A DNA stretch of 64,000 nucleotides from Williamsia serinedens (GCF_024171725.1 NZ_JAMTCG010000002.1:682001-746000), one strand, 5' to 3'; shown: positions 16,443 to 25,043, counted from the first letter of the stretch. The notes: generated by a model from the letters alone, not told the origin. Program-made: numbers and translations.

Positions 16443-17312
16443 TCAGCTCGTCGCGACGGCGTCGAGCTCGGTGAGGACGTCCGCGCTCAGTTCGAGGCCG
16501 GCGCCCGCCACGTTCTCGCGCAGATGCTCGACCGACGAGGTGCCCGGGATCAGCAACATGTTCGGCGAGCGGTGCAGCAACCACGCCAGGGCGACCGACA
16601 GCGGGGTCGCGTCGAGGCGCTTCGCGATGTCCGAGAGTTTGTCGGACTGCAGCGGCGAGAACCCGCCCAGGGGGAAGAACGGCACGAACGCGATGCCCTG
16701 CTCTGCGGTGCTGTCGACAAGCGCGTCATCGGCGCGGTGCACGAGGTTGTAGTTGTTCTGCACGCACACGATCTCGGCGATGCCCTGCGCCTCGGCCAAC
16801 TGCTCGGCGGTCACGTTGCTGACGCCGATGTGCCGGATGTCGCCCTTCTCCTGCAGCTCGGCGAGGGTCTCGATCTGCTCTGCGATGGATCCCGCCTCGG
16901 GCCCGTCGACGGCCCCGACGCGCATGTTCACGACGTCCAGCGCGTCGAGGCCGAGGTGGGTCAGGTTCTCGTGCACCTGCTGCCGCAGCTCGTCGGGTGT
17001 CCGCGCGTGCGGCCAGCCGCCCTGGTCGTCGCGACGAGCTCCCACCTTGGTGACGATGTGCAGATCGTCGGGGTACGGGTGCAGGGCCTCGCGGATGATC
17101 TCGTTCGTCACGTACGGCCCGTAGAAGTCCGACGTGTCGATGTGGTTGATCCCGAGGTCGATCACCTCCCGCAGGACGGCGATCGCGCCGTCGCGGTCCT
17201 TCGGGGGTCCGAAGACGCCGGGGCCGGCGAGTTGCATCGCGCCGTACCCGACGCGGCCGACCGTCAGGTCGCCGAGATGGAAGGTGCCGCCGGGAAGTGG
17301 TGTGTCCGACAT
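16443..17312 (-). CDS. Aldo/keto reductase family oxidoreductase
   Basis: This 289-residue TIM-barrel protein has the AKR catalytic Asp and Tyr in HIDTSDFYGPYVTNE and a Lys in IVTKVG. The usual catalytic His is replaced by Asn in the LDVVNMR segment, so activity may differ from classical members. The cofactor region LLIPGTSSVEHLRENV near the C-terminus matches the family. Function is likely cytosolic carbonyl reduction with an unknown substrate. The ATG at 17312 is preferred, with an AAGGGAA ribosome site, over an upstream ATG that would add an Arg/Asp-rich tail. Confidence 0.8.
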   Translation of the reverse strand: MSDTPLPGGTFHLGDLTVGRVGYGAMQLAGPGVFGPPKDRDGAIAVLREVIDLGINHIDTSDFYGPYVTNEIIREALHPYPDDLHIVTKVGARRDDQGGWPHARTPDELRQQVHENLTHLGLDALDVVNMRVGAVDGPEAGSIAEQIETLAELQEKGDIRHIGVSNVTAEQLAEAQGIAEIVCVQNNYNLVHRADDALVDSTAEQGIAFVPFFPLGGFSPLQSDKLSDIAKRLDATPLSVALAWLLHRSPNMLLIPGTSSVEHLRENVAGAGLELSADVLTELDAVATS

Positions 17313-17404
17313 GGGTGGTTCCCTTCGTCGTGGTTCGCGGGTGTCGTCCGCGCTGTCTCCGACGCTAATCGCGCGCGCGTCGACGAACGAGGGACCGGTG
17401 GTCC

Positions 17405-17410
17405 TACCCT
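17405..17410 (+). promoter_or_regulatory. -10 hexamer (TACCCT) for the GtrA gene
   Basis: TACCCT ends seven bases before the GTG at 17418, consistent with a leaderless transcript. Confidence 0.5.
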
Positions 17411-17417
17411 GATCGTC

Positions 17418-17903
17418 GTGACCGACGCCGCCCACCACTCGCACGAGGAATACGCGTCACCGCACGCGCCGATGCCGATCGAGTTGCCACTCGACGACGC
17501 CGAGGCGTCGACCGACGTCCCCCTCGTCACCCAGCTCGTCCGGTTCGTCGTGACCGGCGCCGGATCCGGCGTCCTCGACTTCGGCGTGACGCTGCTCCTG
17601 CAGTACGTCATCGGTGCTCCGTACTGGCTGGCCAAGTCGATCGGCTTCATCTGCGGGACGACGACCGCGTACCTGATCAACCGCCGCTGGACCTTCCGTG
17701 CCGAGCCCAGCCGCGCACGGTTCGTCGCCGTCGTGGCGCTGTACCTCGTCACCTTCGCGGTGCAGGTCGGCATCTACTCGGCGCTGTCCCACGTCTGGGA
17801 GGAGACGGTGCTGTACAGCTTCCTGGCCTACGTCATCGCGCAGGGCACCGCGACGGTCATCAACTTCGTCGTGCAGCGCGCCGTCATCTTCCGGATCCGC
17901 TGA
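17418..17903 (+). CDS. GtrA-family membrane protein (Rv3789-like, arabinan synthesis)
   Basis: This protein of about 161 residues has four membrane helices. From LVRFVVTG onward it closely matches the Mycobacterium tuberculosis Rv3789 pattern as I remember it, including TAYLINRRWTF, RFVAV, and the C-terminus GTATVINFVVQRAVIFRIR. Rv3789 acts at decaprenyl-phosphate-arabinose supply or as an anchor for arabinosyltransferases in cell-wall arabinan synthesis. An extra acidic N-terminal tail of about 40 residues is present here. The usual neighbours dprE1/dprE2 are not in this window; the next gene is an unrelated SDR. Its stop shares one base with that gene's start. Confidence 0.8.
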   Translation: MTDAAHHSHEEYASPHAPMPIELPLDDAEASTDVPLVTQLVRFVVTGAGSGVLDFGVTLLLQYVIGAPYWLAKSIGFICGTTTAYLINRRWTFRAEPSRARFVAVVALYLVTFAVQVGIYSALSHVWEETVLYSFLAYVIAQGTATVINFVVQRAVIFRIR

Positions 17904-18730
17904 TGCAGATCGACGGAGCGGTCGCCATCGTCACCGGCGCCGCAGCAGGGATCGGCGCGGCGATCGCCCGCGCCCTCGTCGCACAGGGTGCGCGCGTGGT
18001 CGTCACCGATCTCGCCGCGGACCGTGTCTCGGCCGTGGCCGCCGAGATCAACGAGACAGCCGGCGGTGAGCGCGCTGTCGCCGTCGCGGGTGACGCCAGT
18101 GACCCCGAGCTCATCGCCAGGACGATCGAGATCGCCCGTGGCGAGTTCGGTCCGGTCGACCTGTACGTCGCCAACGCCGGCACGACGGCCGGCATGGGCC
18201 TCGACTCCGACGAGATCGCCTGGCACACCGCGCTCGAGGTGAACACCCTCGCGCATGTCCGTGCTGCGAAGGCGCTGGTGCCCGACTGGGTCGAGCGGGG
18301 ACACGGGTACTTCCTGTCGACGGCGTCGGCTGCCGGGCTGCTGACCCAGATCGGGTCGGCGACGTACTCGGTCAGCAAGCGCGCCGCGGTGGGGTTCGCG
18401 GAGTGGTTGTCGGTGACGTACGGCGACGCCGGTGTGCGCGTCAGCTGCCTGTGCCCGATGGGGGTCGACACCGAGTTGCTCAACGCGGGATTCCACAGCG
18501 ACCGGGAGGGCGCGTCGGTGGCGGCGAACGCCGTTCGGTCGGCGGGAGAGGTGCTCAGCCCGGAGGCTGTGGCCGACGTGGTGATCGAGGCGATCGGTGA
18601 CGAGCGGTTCCTCATCCTCCCGCACGAGCAGGTCGCGACGATGTATGCGCAGAAGGCCGCTGATCCCGACCGCTGGCTGGCCGGGATGCGGCGCTACCAA
18701 CGGTCGCTGATGGGTGACCAGCCCGGCTGA
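17903..18730 (+). CDS. Short-chain dehydrogenase/reductase
   Basis: This 275-residue classical SDR has the cofactor motif TGAAAGIGAAIA near residues 11-22, Asp at the end of the second strand (VVTDLA) favouring NAD, the NAG motif (VANAG), and the catalytic Ser and Tyr-x-x-x-Lys (YSVSK). The substrate is not evident. It starts one base before the GtrA stop ends, so it is translationally coupled. Although it follows a GtrA gene, it is not DprE2-like in its motifs and is treated as a general SDR. Confidence 0.82.
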   Translation: MQIDGAVAIVTGAAAGIGAAIARALVAQGARVVVTDLAADRVSAVAAEINETAGGERAVAVAGDASDPELIARTIEIARGEFGPVDLYVANAGTTAGMGLDSDEIAWHTALEVNTLAHVRAAKALVPDWVERGHGYFLSTASAAGLLTQIGSATYSVSKRAAVGFAEWLSVTYGDAGVRVSCLCPMGVDTELLNAGFHSDREGASVAANAVRSAGEVLSPEAVADVVIEAIGDERFLILPHEQVATMYAQKAADPDRWLAGMRRYQRSLMGDQPG

Positions 18731-18781
18731 CTCGTCAGTCCGTCGCCGCAGTCGACAGCGGTCCGCCGGTTCTCCGGCGAG

Positions 18782-18787
18782 TACGGT
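18782..18787 (+). promoter_or_regulatory. -10 hexamer (TACGGT) for the UbiA-like gene
   Basis: TACGGT is followed by seven bases and a GTG at 18795, supporting that GTG rather than the ATG at 18714 inside the upstream gene. Confidence 0.5.
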
Positions 18788-18794
18788 CATCCAG

Positions 18795-19601
18795 GTGCCG
18801 GGTACCGGGTCGGGCGTCGCGGCGAGAGCGCTTGCCCTTGTGCGCGCCGGACATCCGGAGCCGGGCCTCGCGGTCACCGGACTCGCCGTCGCCCTGGCTG
18901 TCTTCTCCGGGATGCCCGCGGTCCGGGTGCTCGTCCTCGCCGTCGCCGTGCTGAGTGGTCAACTGCTCGTCGGCTGGACCAACGACCTGCTGGACGCTCG
19001 GATCGACCGTCGGGCGGGTCGCGACGAGAAACCACTGGCGTCCGGAGCCCTGTCCGTCACGTGGGTGGCGATTGCCGCGGTCCTCGGCGCGGCCACCTGC
19101 ATCGTGTTCTCGCTGGTGTGCGGACCGGCCGCTGCCGCAGTGCATCTCGTTCTCGGAGTCGGTGCGGCGATCACCTACAACCTCGTTCTCAAGACAACGG
19201 TGCTGTCGTGGGTTCCATACATGGTGGCGTTCGGGGCGCTGCCGGTGGCGGTGGGGCTCACGCTCCGGCCGACCGAACTGCCGCCCGCGTGGGTCGTCGT
19301 GGTCGCCGGGCTCCTGGGGATCGGCGCGCACCTGCTCAACGTCTATCCCGACCTCGACGCCGACGCGGCCACGGGCGTTCGGGGACTGCCCCAGCGACTC
19401 GGGCGACGTGGCATCCCTGTGGCGACGACGGTGATCATGACCGTCGCGACACTGGTCGCCGTCCTCGGTGCAGGGGCGCATCTGTGGCACTGGGCGGCGT
19501 TGGCCGGCGTGGTGGTGATCGCGACACAGTGCCGTCGCGCACCGCTGACGGTGACCGTCACGATCGCCGTCGTCGACCTCGCGATCCTGGTGACCGCTTG
19601 A
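18795..19601 (+). CDS. UbiA-family prenyltransferase
   Basis: This protein of about 268 residues has eight to nine membrane helices. The first Asp-rich motif NDLLDARID is at residues 63-71 and the second, DLDADAATGVRG, near 180; both bind prenyl diphosphate through magnesium. The family transfers isoprenyl chains to aromatic or sugar acceptors, so possible products include a menaquinone precursor or another membrane lipid. It differs from the arabinan DPPR synthase Rv3806c in its first motif. The GTG is chosen from the leaderless promoter; an earlier ATG would overlap the SDR gene. Confidence 0.75.
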   Translation: MPGTGSGVAARALALVRAGHPEPGLAVTGLAVALAVFSGMPAVRVLVLAVAVLSGQLLVGWTNDLLDARIDRRAGRDEKPLASGALSVTWVAIAAVLGAATCIVFSLVCGPAAAAVHLVLGVGAAITYNLVLKTTVLSWVPYMVAFGALPVAVGLTLRPTELPPAWVVVVAGLLGIGAHLLNVYPDLDADAATGVRGLPQRLGRRGIPVATTVIMTVATLVAVLGAGAHLWHWAALAGVVVIATQCRRAPLTVTVTIAVVDLAILVTA

Positions 19602-19633
19602 CCGTAGCTTGTTGCGTGAGACACGCTAAAACC

Positions 19634-20086
19634 ATGGCGCCGACACTGAAGCACGGTATCCCCGAGCCATGGGCCTCTGCCCTCACCGACGCGGGATTCG
19701 TCAGCCCGTGGAACACCCCGAGCATGAACCGGCTGTCTGAGGCCACCGGGGTGCACGTGTCGACGATCTCGCGGATCATCAAGGGACAGAACCCGAAAGG
19801 CCCGACGCATCAGGTCATCACGACGCTCGCCGGTGCCCTGGGCCTGCCGCCGCGCACCCTGGGAGGGTGGATCGACGCCGCGTGGGCGGAGCACGAGCCC
19901 TACGAGCCGCCGGCGGTCGCGGACTTCATGACGGCGGAGCAGCGCGCCTGCGTCGACCAGATCATCCGCGCGTTCGCGACGACGAACCGCGCGCACGCCG
20001 ACGCGCAGCGGCAGATGGGGGAGCTCGCGGCGAAGATGGAGATCGCCAAGCCTGCGCAGCGCGCTCAGTCGAAGAAGTCGACGTGA
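19634..20086 (+). CDS. Helix-turn-helix protein resembling phage repressors
   Basis: This 150-residue protein has a central helix-turn-helix with the typical spacing: LSEATGVHVSTISRIIKGQN, followed by HQVITTLAGALGLPP, the XRE arrangement. The C-terminal third is charged and Ala/Gln-rich (RAHADAQRQMGELAAKME), probably a coiled coil for dimerisation. Proteins of this shape are common as actinophage immunity repressors and as orphan regulators in Mycobacteriales. No other phage gene is nearby, so the role is unknown. A GTG at 19616, following TAGCTT, would add six residues and is an alternative start. Confidence 0.6.
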   Translation: MAPTLKHGIPEPWASALTDAGFVSPWNTPSMNRLSEATGVHVSTISRIIKGQNPKGPTHQVITTLAGALGLPPRTLGGWIDAAWAEHEPYEPPAVADFMTAEQRACVDQIIRAFATTNRAHADAQRQMGELAAKMEIAKPAQRAQSKKST

Positions 20087-20093
20087 TGTGTCG

Positions 20094-20957
20094 TCAGTGA
20101 CCTGCGCGCGCGGGCGTCGTCGTCTCCATGAACTCGGTCATGATCGCGACGACCTTCTCGGGCGCCTCGGCATGCGGATAGTGGCCGACCCCGTCGAGGA
20201 CCTCGAGCCGACTGTGCGGCATGGCCTCGTGCGCGGCGTATCCGTGTGCGACGGGGATGATCTTGTCCGCCGCACCCCAGATGAGTTGCGTCGGGAGGTC
20301 GGCGTTGAGGTGCAGGCGGCTCATCGCGCTCACGGCCTGTCCCCGATGGTCGACCACCGACCGCAGGGTGCGGAGGAACGCGTCGCGCGTCGCCCGGTCG
20401 GACAACGAGGCGTAGGCCTGCCACGACTGGTCGGCGCGTGGTGACCGCACGCCTGCGGCCGCCATCCACCCGCGAACTCGTCCGCCCGCGGCGACGGCCC
20501 ACTGCGGGGCGATGAGGGGGAGCAGCACCTCGGCGCCCGGGGCAGCGAGGAGTCGCAGGGTCCAGTTGACCTCCGGCCCGAGGCCCCCGGAGCCGATCAG
20601 CGCGAGGCGCTCGCAGCGGTCGGGGTGCTGGTAGGTGAACTGCATCGCGATCCCGCCACCCAGAGACTGGCCGACCACCGTCACCCGCGCGACGTCGAGG
20701 TGGTCGAGCAGATCGCGCAGGAACGCCGCGAACGCGCCGAGGGAGTAGTCGCCGCGGGGTTTCGACGACGCGCCGTGCCCGGGCAAGTCCGGCGCGATCA
20801 CCCGGAACCGCGTCGACAGGGGGCCGATGACCGCGTCCCAGGTGGCGGAGCTCCCGGCCATCCCGTGCACGAGCAGCAGGGTGTCGCCGCTGCCGACGTC
20901 GCGGTAGGCGATGCGTTCGCCGTGAAGGTCGGTGAACTGCGTGTCGGGCGGCGTCAT
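20094..20957 (-). CDS. Alpha/beta-fold hydrolase
   Basis: This 287-residue hydrolase has the oxyanion HGMAGSS segment at about residues 31-37 and the nucleophile Ser98 in VGQSLGGG. A C-terminal His lies in GVGHYPHAEAP and an acidic residue in WGAADKIIP. It fits epoxide-hydrolase/C-C-hydrolase-like enzymes; the substrate is unknown. It follows the F420-type oxidoreductase gene on the same strand with a 34-base gap and may be in the same transcript. If the KstR-like box upstream of that gene is real, both would belong to a sterol- or lipid-responsive unit. Confidence 0.78.
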   Translation of the reverse strand: MTPPDTQFTDLHGERIAYRDVGSGDTLLLVHGMAGSSATWDAVIGPLSTRFRVIAPDLPGHGASSKPRGDYSLGAFAAFLRDLLDHLDVARVTVVGQSLGGGIAMQFTYQHPDRCERLALIGSGGLGPEVNWTLRLLAAPGAEVLLPLIAPQWAVAAGGRVRGWMAAAGVRSPRADQSWQAYASLSDRATRDAFLRTLRSVVDHRGQAVSAMSRLHLNADLPTQLIWGAADKIIPVAHGYAAHEAMPHSRLEVLDGVGHYPHAEAPEKVVAIMTEFMETTTPARAGH

Positions 20958-20991
20958 GGTGTCCCCTTCCGTCAGGGGTCGATTCTCGCGG

Positions 20992-21870
20992 TCAGCCGTT
21001 GACCTTGCTGATCACGCCGTCGGCGAACCCGCGCAGGTTGTCGATCTTGGTCTGCAGCGGTTCGGTGTCGTTTCCCATGATGTACGGGATGCGGAAGCCG
21101 ACGATGACATCGGTGACGCCCTTGTCCTCGAGGCGCTTGCACCCGTCCGGTGTGTAGGCGTCGAACGAGATGACATGGACCTCGAACGGCTTGTCCTGCA
21201 GTCCCTCTGCCTTCTTGATCTCGTCGATGCGGGCGAGCAGGGCGTCGAGCTCCTCGGGCTGACCGCCGCCGTGCATCCACCCGTCGCCGCGGATCACCGC
21301 ACGCTTCAGCGCGGCGTCGGCGTGCCCGCCGACGAGCAGCGGGATCGGCTGCGTCGGTGCGGGCGTCATCTTGATCTTCTGGATGTCGTAGAACTCGCCG
21401 TGGAACTCGAAGTACTCGCCGGTGGTGAGGCCACGGATGATGTCCATGCACTCGTTCATGCGGCGACCACGGCGGGCGAAGTCGACGCCCATGATGTCGT
21501 AGTCCTCGGGCCACGGGCTGCTGCCGACGCCGAGCGCGAGGCGGTTGTCGGTGAGGTAGGCGACCGAGCTCGCCTGCTTCGCCACGAGCACCGGCGGACG
21601 GATCGGGAGCTTCAGCACGAACGGTGTGAAGCGGATCCTGCTGGTGACCGCACCCATCGCCATTGCCTGGATGAACGTCTCGATGAAGGGCTTGCCGTCG
21701 AGGAACTCGCGGTTGCCGTCCTCGGTGTACGGGTAGGTCGCGTCGGACTCCTCCGGATACGCGATCGAGTCGGGGATGGTGAACCCGTCGTAGCCGGCCT
21801 CCTCGGCAGCGACCGCGAGGTCCGTGTAGTACCGCGGGTCGGTCATCGCCTCGGCGTAGGTGAAACGCAT
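20992..21870 (-). CDS. LLM-class F420-dependent oxidoreductase
   Basis: This protein of about 292 residues is a luciferase-like TIM barrel. Its signatures are the N-terminal MRFTYAEAM, the AEEAGYDGFTIPDS segment and the GVGSSPWPEDY pattern near residue 110, typical of F420-dependent family members in mycolata. It would carry out hydride transfer with reduced F420 on a lipid or xenobiotic. The ATG at 21870 has a GAGGAG ribosome site. Thirty-one bases upstream sits a TNNAACNNGTTNNA palindrome, the KstR operator consensus, hinting at control by sterol metabolites. Confidence 0.8.
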   Translation of the reverse strand: MRFTYAEAMTDPRYYTDLAVAAEEAGYDGFTIPDSIAYPEESDATYPYTEDGNREFLDGKPFIETFIQAMAMGAVTSRIRFTPFVLKLPIRPPVLVAKQASSVAYLTDNRLALGVGSSPWPEDYDIMGVDFARRGRRMNECMDIIRGLTTGEYFEFHGEFYDIQKIKMTPAPTQPIPLLVGGHADAALKRAVIRGDGWMHGGGQPEELDALLARIDEIKKAEGLQDKPFEVHVISFDAYTPDGCKRLEDKGVTDVIVGFRIPYIMGNDTEPLQTKIDNLRGFADGVISKVNG

Positions 21871-21900
21871 GGGAACTCCTCGGTCCGGTTGCCACCAAAG

Positions 21901-21914
21901 TAGAACATGTTCCA
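21901..21914. promoter_or_regulatory. KstR-like operator TAGAACATGTTCCA
   Basis: The 14-mer matches the mycobacterial KstR consensus TNNAACNNGTTNNA at every fixed position and contains the perfect palindrome GAACATGTTC. It lies about 30 bases upstream of the oxidoreductase ATG. On the minus strand it overlaps TACTTT, a possible -10 hexamer, the position expected of a repressor site. One site found by eye in 64 kb is suggestive, not proof. Confidence 0.55.
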
Positions 21915-21949
21915 GTTTGGTTGGAGGTCCGGTTTGCGGTCGACGACCC

Positions 21950-22759
21950 TCAGGCCGGGCGCGCGACCGCATGGCGGTCGGCGAAGTCCCAGATCGCGTC
22001 GGCGAGAACGTCCGGGGTCTCGATCTGGGGCAGGTGTCCCGCCTCCTCGATGACCTGCAGTGTCGCGCCGGGAATGCCGTCGGCGTAGGCGCGGCCGTGG
22101 CTCGGAGCGACGATGCGATCGGCCGCGCCCCACACCACGAGCGTCGGGGCCGTGATCGACGGCAACCGTCCCGCGAGGGCGGGGTCGGCCATGCTCACGC
22201 CCCCGTAGGTCAGCAGCGCTGACCGGTTGCCTGCCATGGTTGCCCGCGCGGCGTCGGGGAGGGCTTGCTGCGCCGCACGGGCCGCCGCACGATGCGAAGA
22301 GTGGTAGCTCAGGTCTACGACCTCGTCCATGGTCAACGAGAAGAAGTCCACGATCGGGTCGCTCGACGAGGCGAGCCCGACGGCGTCGACGAGGACAACA
22401 CTGCTCATGCGGTCGGAGTGGGCGAGCGCCATCTCCGCCGCGATCCACCCACCGAGCGAGTTGCCGACGACGGTGACGTCGTGCAGGTCGAGGTTGTCGA
22501 GCAGTCTCAGGTACAGCCCGGCCAGCTCGTTCACTGACGTCAACGCGTCGGGACGGTCGGTGCCGTCGAAGCCGGGATGCGTCGGGACGAGGACCCGGGC
22601 GGGGAATCGGTCGGCGAGATGCGTGGCGAACCCCGAGACCGACGCGGGGCCGGCTCCGCCGTGCAGCAGGAGAACCAGGTGGCCGTTGCCGGTCTCGGTG
22701 ACACGCAGATCGAGTCGGGCGCCGCTCGGTGAGGTGATCGGGTGGGTCGTGGTCGTCAT
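21950..22759 (-). CDS. Alpha/beta-fold hydrolase
   Basis: This 269-residue hydrolase has the HGGAGP oxyanion segment, Ser101 in VVGNSLGGW, an acidic residue in WGAADRIVAP and a C-terminal His (EEAGHLPQIETP). The core is close to haloperoxidase or esterase-like members. The ATG at 22759 has an AGGAG ribosome site; an ATG ten codons upstream is less likely. It is divergent from a MarR gene with an AT-rich intergenic palindrome, so that MarR probably controls it in response to a substrate or stress. Confidence 0.78.
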   Translation of the reverse strand: MTTTTHPITSPSGARLDLRVTETGNGHLVLLLHGGAGPASVSGFATHLADRFPARVLVPTHPGFDGTDRPDALTSVNELAGLYLRLLDNLDLHDVTVVGNSLGGWIAAEMALAHSDRMSSVVLVDAVGLASSSDPIVDFFSLTMDEVVDLSYHSSHRAAARAAQQALPDAARATMAGNRSALLTYGGVSMADPALAGRLPSITAPTLVVWGAADRIVAPSHGRAYADGIPGATLQVIEEAGHLPQIETPDVLADAIWDFADRHAVARPA

Positions 22760-22803
22760 GGCGGCTCCTGTCGCGTGGCTTGCCATCACGCTAAGTCAAC
22801 ATA

Positions 22804-22836
22804 TTGATATAAGCAAGCTGATTCAACGTTTACGCT
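22804..22836. promoter_or_regulatory. Intergenic inverted repeat and -10 of the marR gene
   Basis: In the AT-rich gap between hydrolase and marR, TTGA and AGC at 22804-22814 mirror GCT and TTCAA at 22817-22826, an imperfect palindrome suited to a MarR dimer. TACGCT (22831-22836) lies six bases before the marR GTG and is its likely leaderless -10. A nearby TCAACATATTGA adds a second symmetric element for the hydrolase promoter. Confidence 0.5.
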
Positions 22837-22842
22837 TGTACC

Positions 22843-23265
22843 GTGACCCGATCGCGTCAGGACGTGGCCCAACTGATCAAGCGGGTCCAGGGCACCCACC
22901 ATCGACTCCTCGACGCGGCGCTGTCGGAGCGCGGGGTCACGCTCGTGCAGTGGGACGCACTCCGACACCTGGCCCACCACCCGGACGCCTCCCTGCACGA
23001 TCTGGCTCAGCGGACATTCCAGAGCGATCAGGCGTTCGGGACGCTGGCGCGGCGGATGGAGGAGCGCGGGTTGGTCGAGCGGACCTCCGGACCGGGCCGC
23101 GTCGTCCGCCTTGTCATGACCGATGCCGGCCGATCACTCCTCGAGCAGGGACGCAGCGTCGTCGACGACGTCCTGGCATCGACGGTCGGGCACCTGTCAC
23201 AGCGTGAACTGGATCAGCTCGGAGAACTGCTCGCGCGAGTTCTCGACGGCGTCAACGCCGACTGA
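22843..23265 (+). CDS. MarR-family regulator
   Basis: This 140-residue winged-helix regulator has helix-turn-helix helices near ASLHDLAQRTFQSDQAFGTL and a wing with ERTSGPGRVVRLVMTDAGR, the MarR layout. The first helix carries the dimerisation segment VAQLIKRVQGTHH. It likely represses the divergent alpha/beta hydrolase and itself through the intergenic palindrome. The last 14 bases overlap the end of the convergent glfT1 gene, so the two 3' ends share sequence on opposite strands. Confidence 0.85.
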   Translation: MTRSRQDVAQLIKRVQGTHHRLLDAALSERGVTLVQWDALRHLAHHPDASLHDLAQRTFQSDQAFGTLARRMEERGLVERTSGPGRVVRLVMTDAGRSLLEQGRSVVDDVLASTVGHLSQRELDQLGELLARVLDGVNAD

Positions 23266-24190
23266 ACAACTCGCGACGGCCCTTCTGCCGCAACGCGACC
23301 CACTCGCGGAAACCGGCGACATCACGCTGCTGGACCAGGAAGTACCAGCCGAAGCGGGCGTACTCCTGAGGGATCAGGCGACGCAGCCCGGGCTGGTGCA
23401 GCAGCCACCCGCGGTTTCGGTACGTGTAGTAGCGCTTCGTGTCGTTGTCGGGGTATTGGGTGTGCATCCTGCCGCCGAGGATCGGGCGGAACTCGGCGGT
23501 CCCGTCCGGATGCAGGTAGGCGGTGACCAGGCAGGTGCCGAAGCGCAGCCCCGACCGCACCAGCCGACGGTGCATCTCGACCTCGTCGCCGCGGACGAAC
23601 AGGCGCATGTCGGGAACGCCGACCGCCTCGATCGCGCGCGCGGAGAACAACGCCCCGTTCATCAGCGAGGCGATGCCGTCGAGCACTTCCTGGGTGGCGG
23701 TGTCCTCACCCGGCTCGAAGAGTTCGGATCGCTTGCGGCGCCACACGAGTCCGCGTCGCAGCGGGAAGGCGAGGGTGTCGGCGTCGTCGATGTTGACCAC
23801 CACCGGCGACAGCTCGTCGTAACCGCCGGCGACAGCGCATCGGAGCAGGGTCGCGAGCACGTCGGGTCCGTCGGGACGGCCGTCGTCGTCGGCACACCAC
23901 ACCCAGTCGGCGCCGAGCGCGAGCGCGTGCAGCATCCCGAGCGCGAATCCGCCTGCCCCGCCGAGGTTGTGCTTCGAACCCAGATAGGTGGTCGGGATCG
24001 ACTGCGCCGCGACGAGTTCCGCGACGTCCTGCTCGTCCCCGTTGTCCACGACGACGAGATGGTCGATTGGCCGGCTCTGCGTCGTCAGGACCTCGAGCGA
24101 CTGCGCCAGCAGCTCGCGACGGTGATGGGTGACGACCACCGCGACGACGGTGCCGTCGGTCTGTACGTCCGGGCCGGCGGGCACCCTCAC
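23252..24190 (-). CDS. glfT1: Galactofuranosyltransferase GlfT1
   Basis: This 312-residue GT2-family enzyme has an N-terminal Rossmann-like donor domain with the metal-binding Asp101-Asp102-Asp103 (CADDDGRP) and an earlier VVVDN segment. Family members start the galactan chain of arabinogalactan by adding the first galactofuranose residues to the lipid-linked linker. Placement next to the exporter ATPase and permease matches Mycobacterium Rv3781-Rv3783. Its first codon overlaps the last bases of the ATPase gene. It acts on the cytoplasmic face of the membrane before export. Confidence 0.9.
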   Translation of the reverse strand: MRVPAGPDVQTDGTVVAVVVTHHRRELLAQSLEVLTTQSRPIDHLVVVDNGDEQDVAELVAAQSIPTTYLGSKHNLGGAGGFALGMLHALALGADWVWCADDDGRPDGPDVLATLLRCAVAGGYDELSPVVVNIDDADTLAFPLRRGLVWRRKRSELFEPGEDTATQEVLDGIASLMNGALFSARAIEAVGVPDMRLFVRGDEVEMHRRLVRSGLRFGTCLVTAYLHPDGTAEFRPILGGRMHTQYPDNDTKRYYTYRNRGWLLHQPGLRRLIPQEYARFGWYFLVQQRDVAGFREWVALRQKGRRELFSRR

Positions 24191-24996
24191 GCCCCGGCGG
24201 CGGCGTCGCCGGCGACGTCGGCCAACACCTCACGGACGTGCCGCGCGGCATCCGGGCCCTCGTAGGCGCCGACCACGGACTCGATGTCGCCGTCCATCCG
24301 GATCTCACCCCGGTCGATCCACAGGGCGCGGTCGCACAGCTGGGCGAGGAACTCGTTGGAGTGGCTGGCGAACACGAGGATGCCCGACCGCTTCACCAAC
24401 TCCTGCAGTCGCACACGGGCTTTGCGCATGAAGTCCGCGTCAACGGCGCCGATGCCCTCGTCGAGGATGAGGATCTCGGGGTCGATGCTGGTGACCACGC
24501 CGAGCGACACGCGCACGCGCATACCCGTCGAGTAGGTGCGCAGCGGCATGGTCAGGTAGTCACCCAGCTCGGTGAACTCGGCGATCTCGTCGACGCGCTT
24601 GAGCATCTCGCGACGGCTCATGCCGAGGAACATCCCGCGGATGATGATGTTCTCGTAGCCCGAGATCTCCGGGTCCATGCCGACGCCGAGGTCGAAGACG
24701 GGCGCGACGCGACCGCGGATGCGGCAGGCGCCGCGGGTGGGCTCGTAGATCCCCGACAACAGACGGAGCAGCGTCGACTTGCCGGCACCGTTGTGTCCGA
24801 CGAGCCCGATCCGATCACCGTGCTGTAGGTGCAGGTCGATGTTCTTCAGCGCCTCGACGACGACCACGTCGGACTCGTTCGCGCCGATGACCCCGCCGGC
24901 CTTGCCCAGCACGGACTTCTTCAACGACCGCGTCTTCGCGTCGAAGATGGGGAAGTCGACGCAGGCGCCCCAGGCGTCGAGTTGGACCTCGGTCAT
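24187..24996 (-). CDS. wzt: Galactan exporter ATP-binding protein (Wzt/Rv3781-like)
   Basis: This 269-residue ABC ATPase has a Walker A motif GHNGAGKST at residues 67-75, a signature region in YSTGMRVRVSLG near 165, and Walker B ILILDEGIGAVD just after. A truncated signature with Gly-Met in place of Gly-Gly is common in polysaccharide exporters of the Wzt type. Together with the permease at 25044 it exports the lipid-linked galactan across the membrane. The C-terminus lacks the carbohydrate-binding domain of some Wzt proteins. The stop overlaps the glfT1 start by four bases. Confidence 0.9.
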   Translation of the reverse strand: MTEVQLDAWGACVDFPIFDAKTRSLKKSVLGKAGGVIGANESDVVVVEALKNIDLHLQHGDRIGLVGHNGAGKSTLLRLLSGIYEPTRGACRIRGRVAPVFDLGVGMDPEISGYENIIIRGMFLGMSRREMLKRVDEIAEFTELGDYLTMPLRTYSTGMRVRVSLGVVTSIDPEILILDEGIGAVDADFMRKARVRLQELVKRSGILVFASHSNEFLAQLCDRALWIDRGEIRMDGDIESVVGAYEGPDAARHVREVLADVAGDAAAGA

Positions 24997-25043
24997 CGGA
25001 TCGCTCCGCTCGGCGTCATCGCGTCACTCCGCTCACCATGTCG

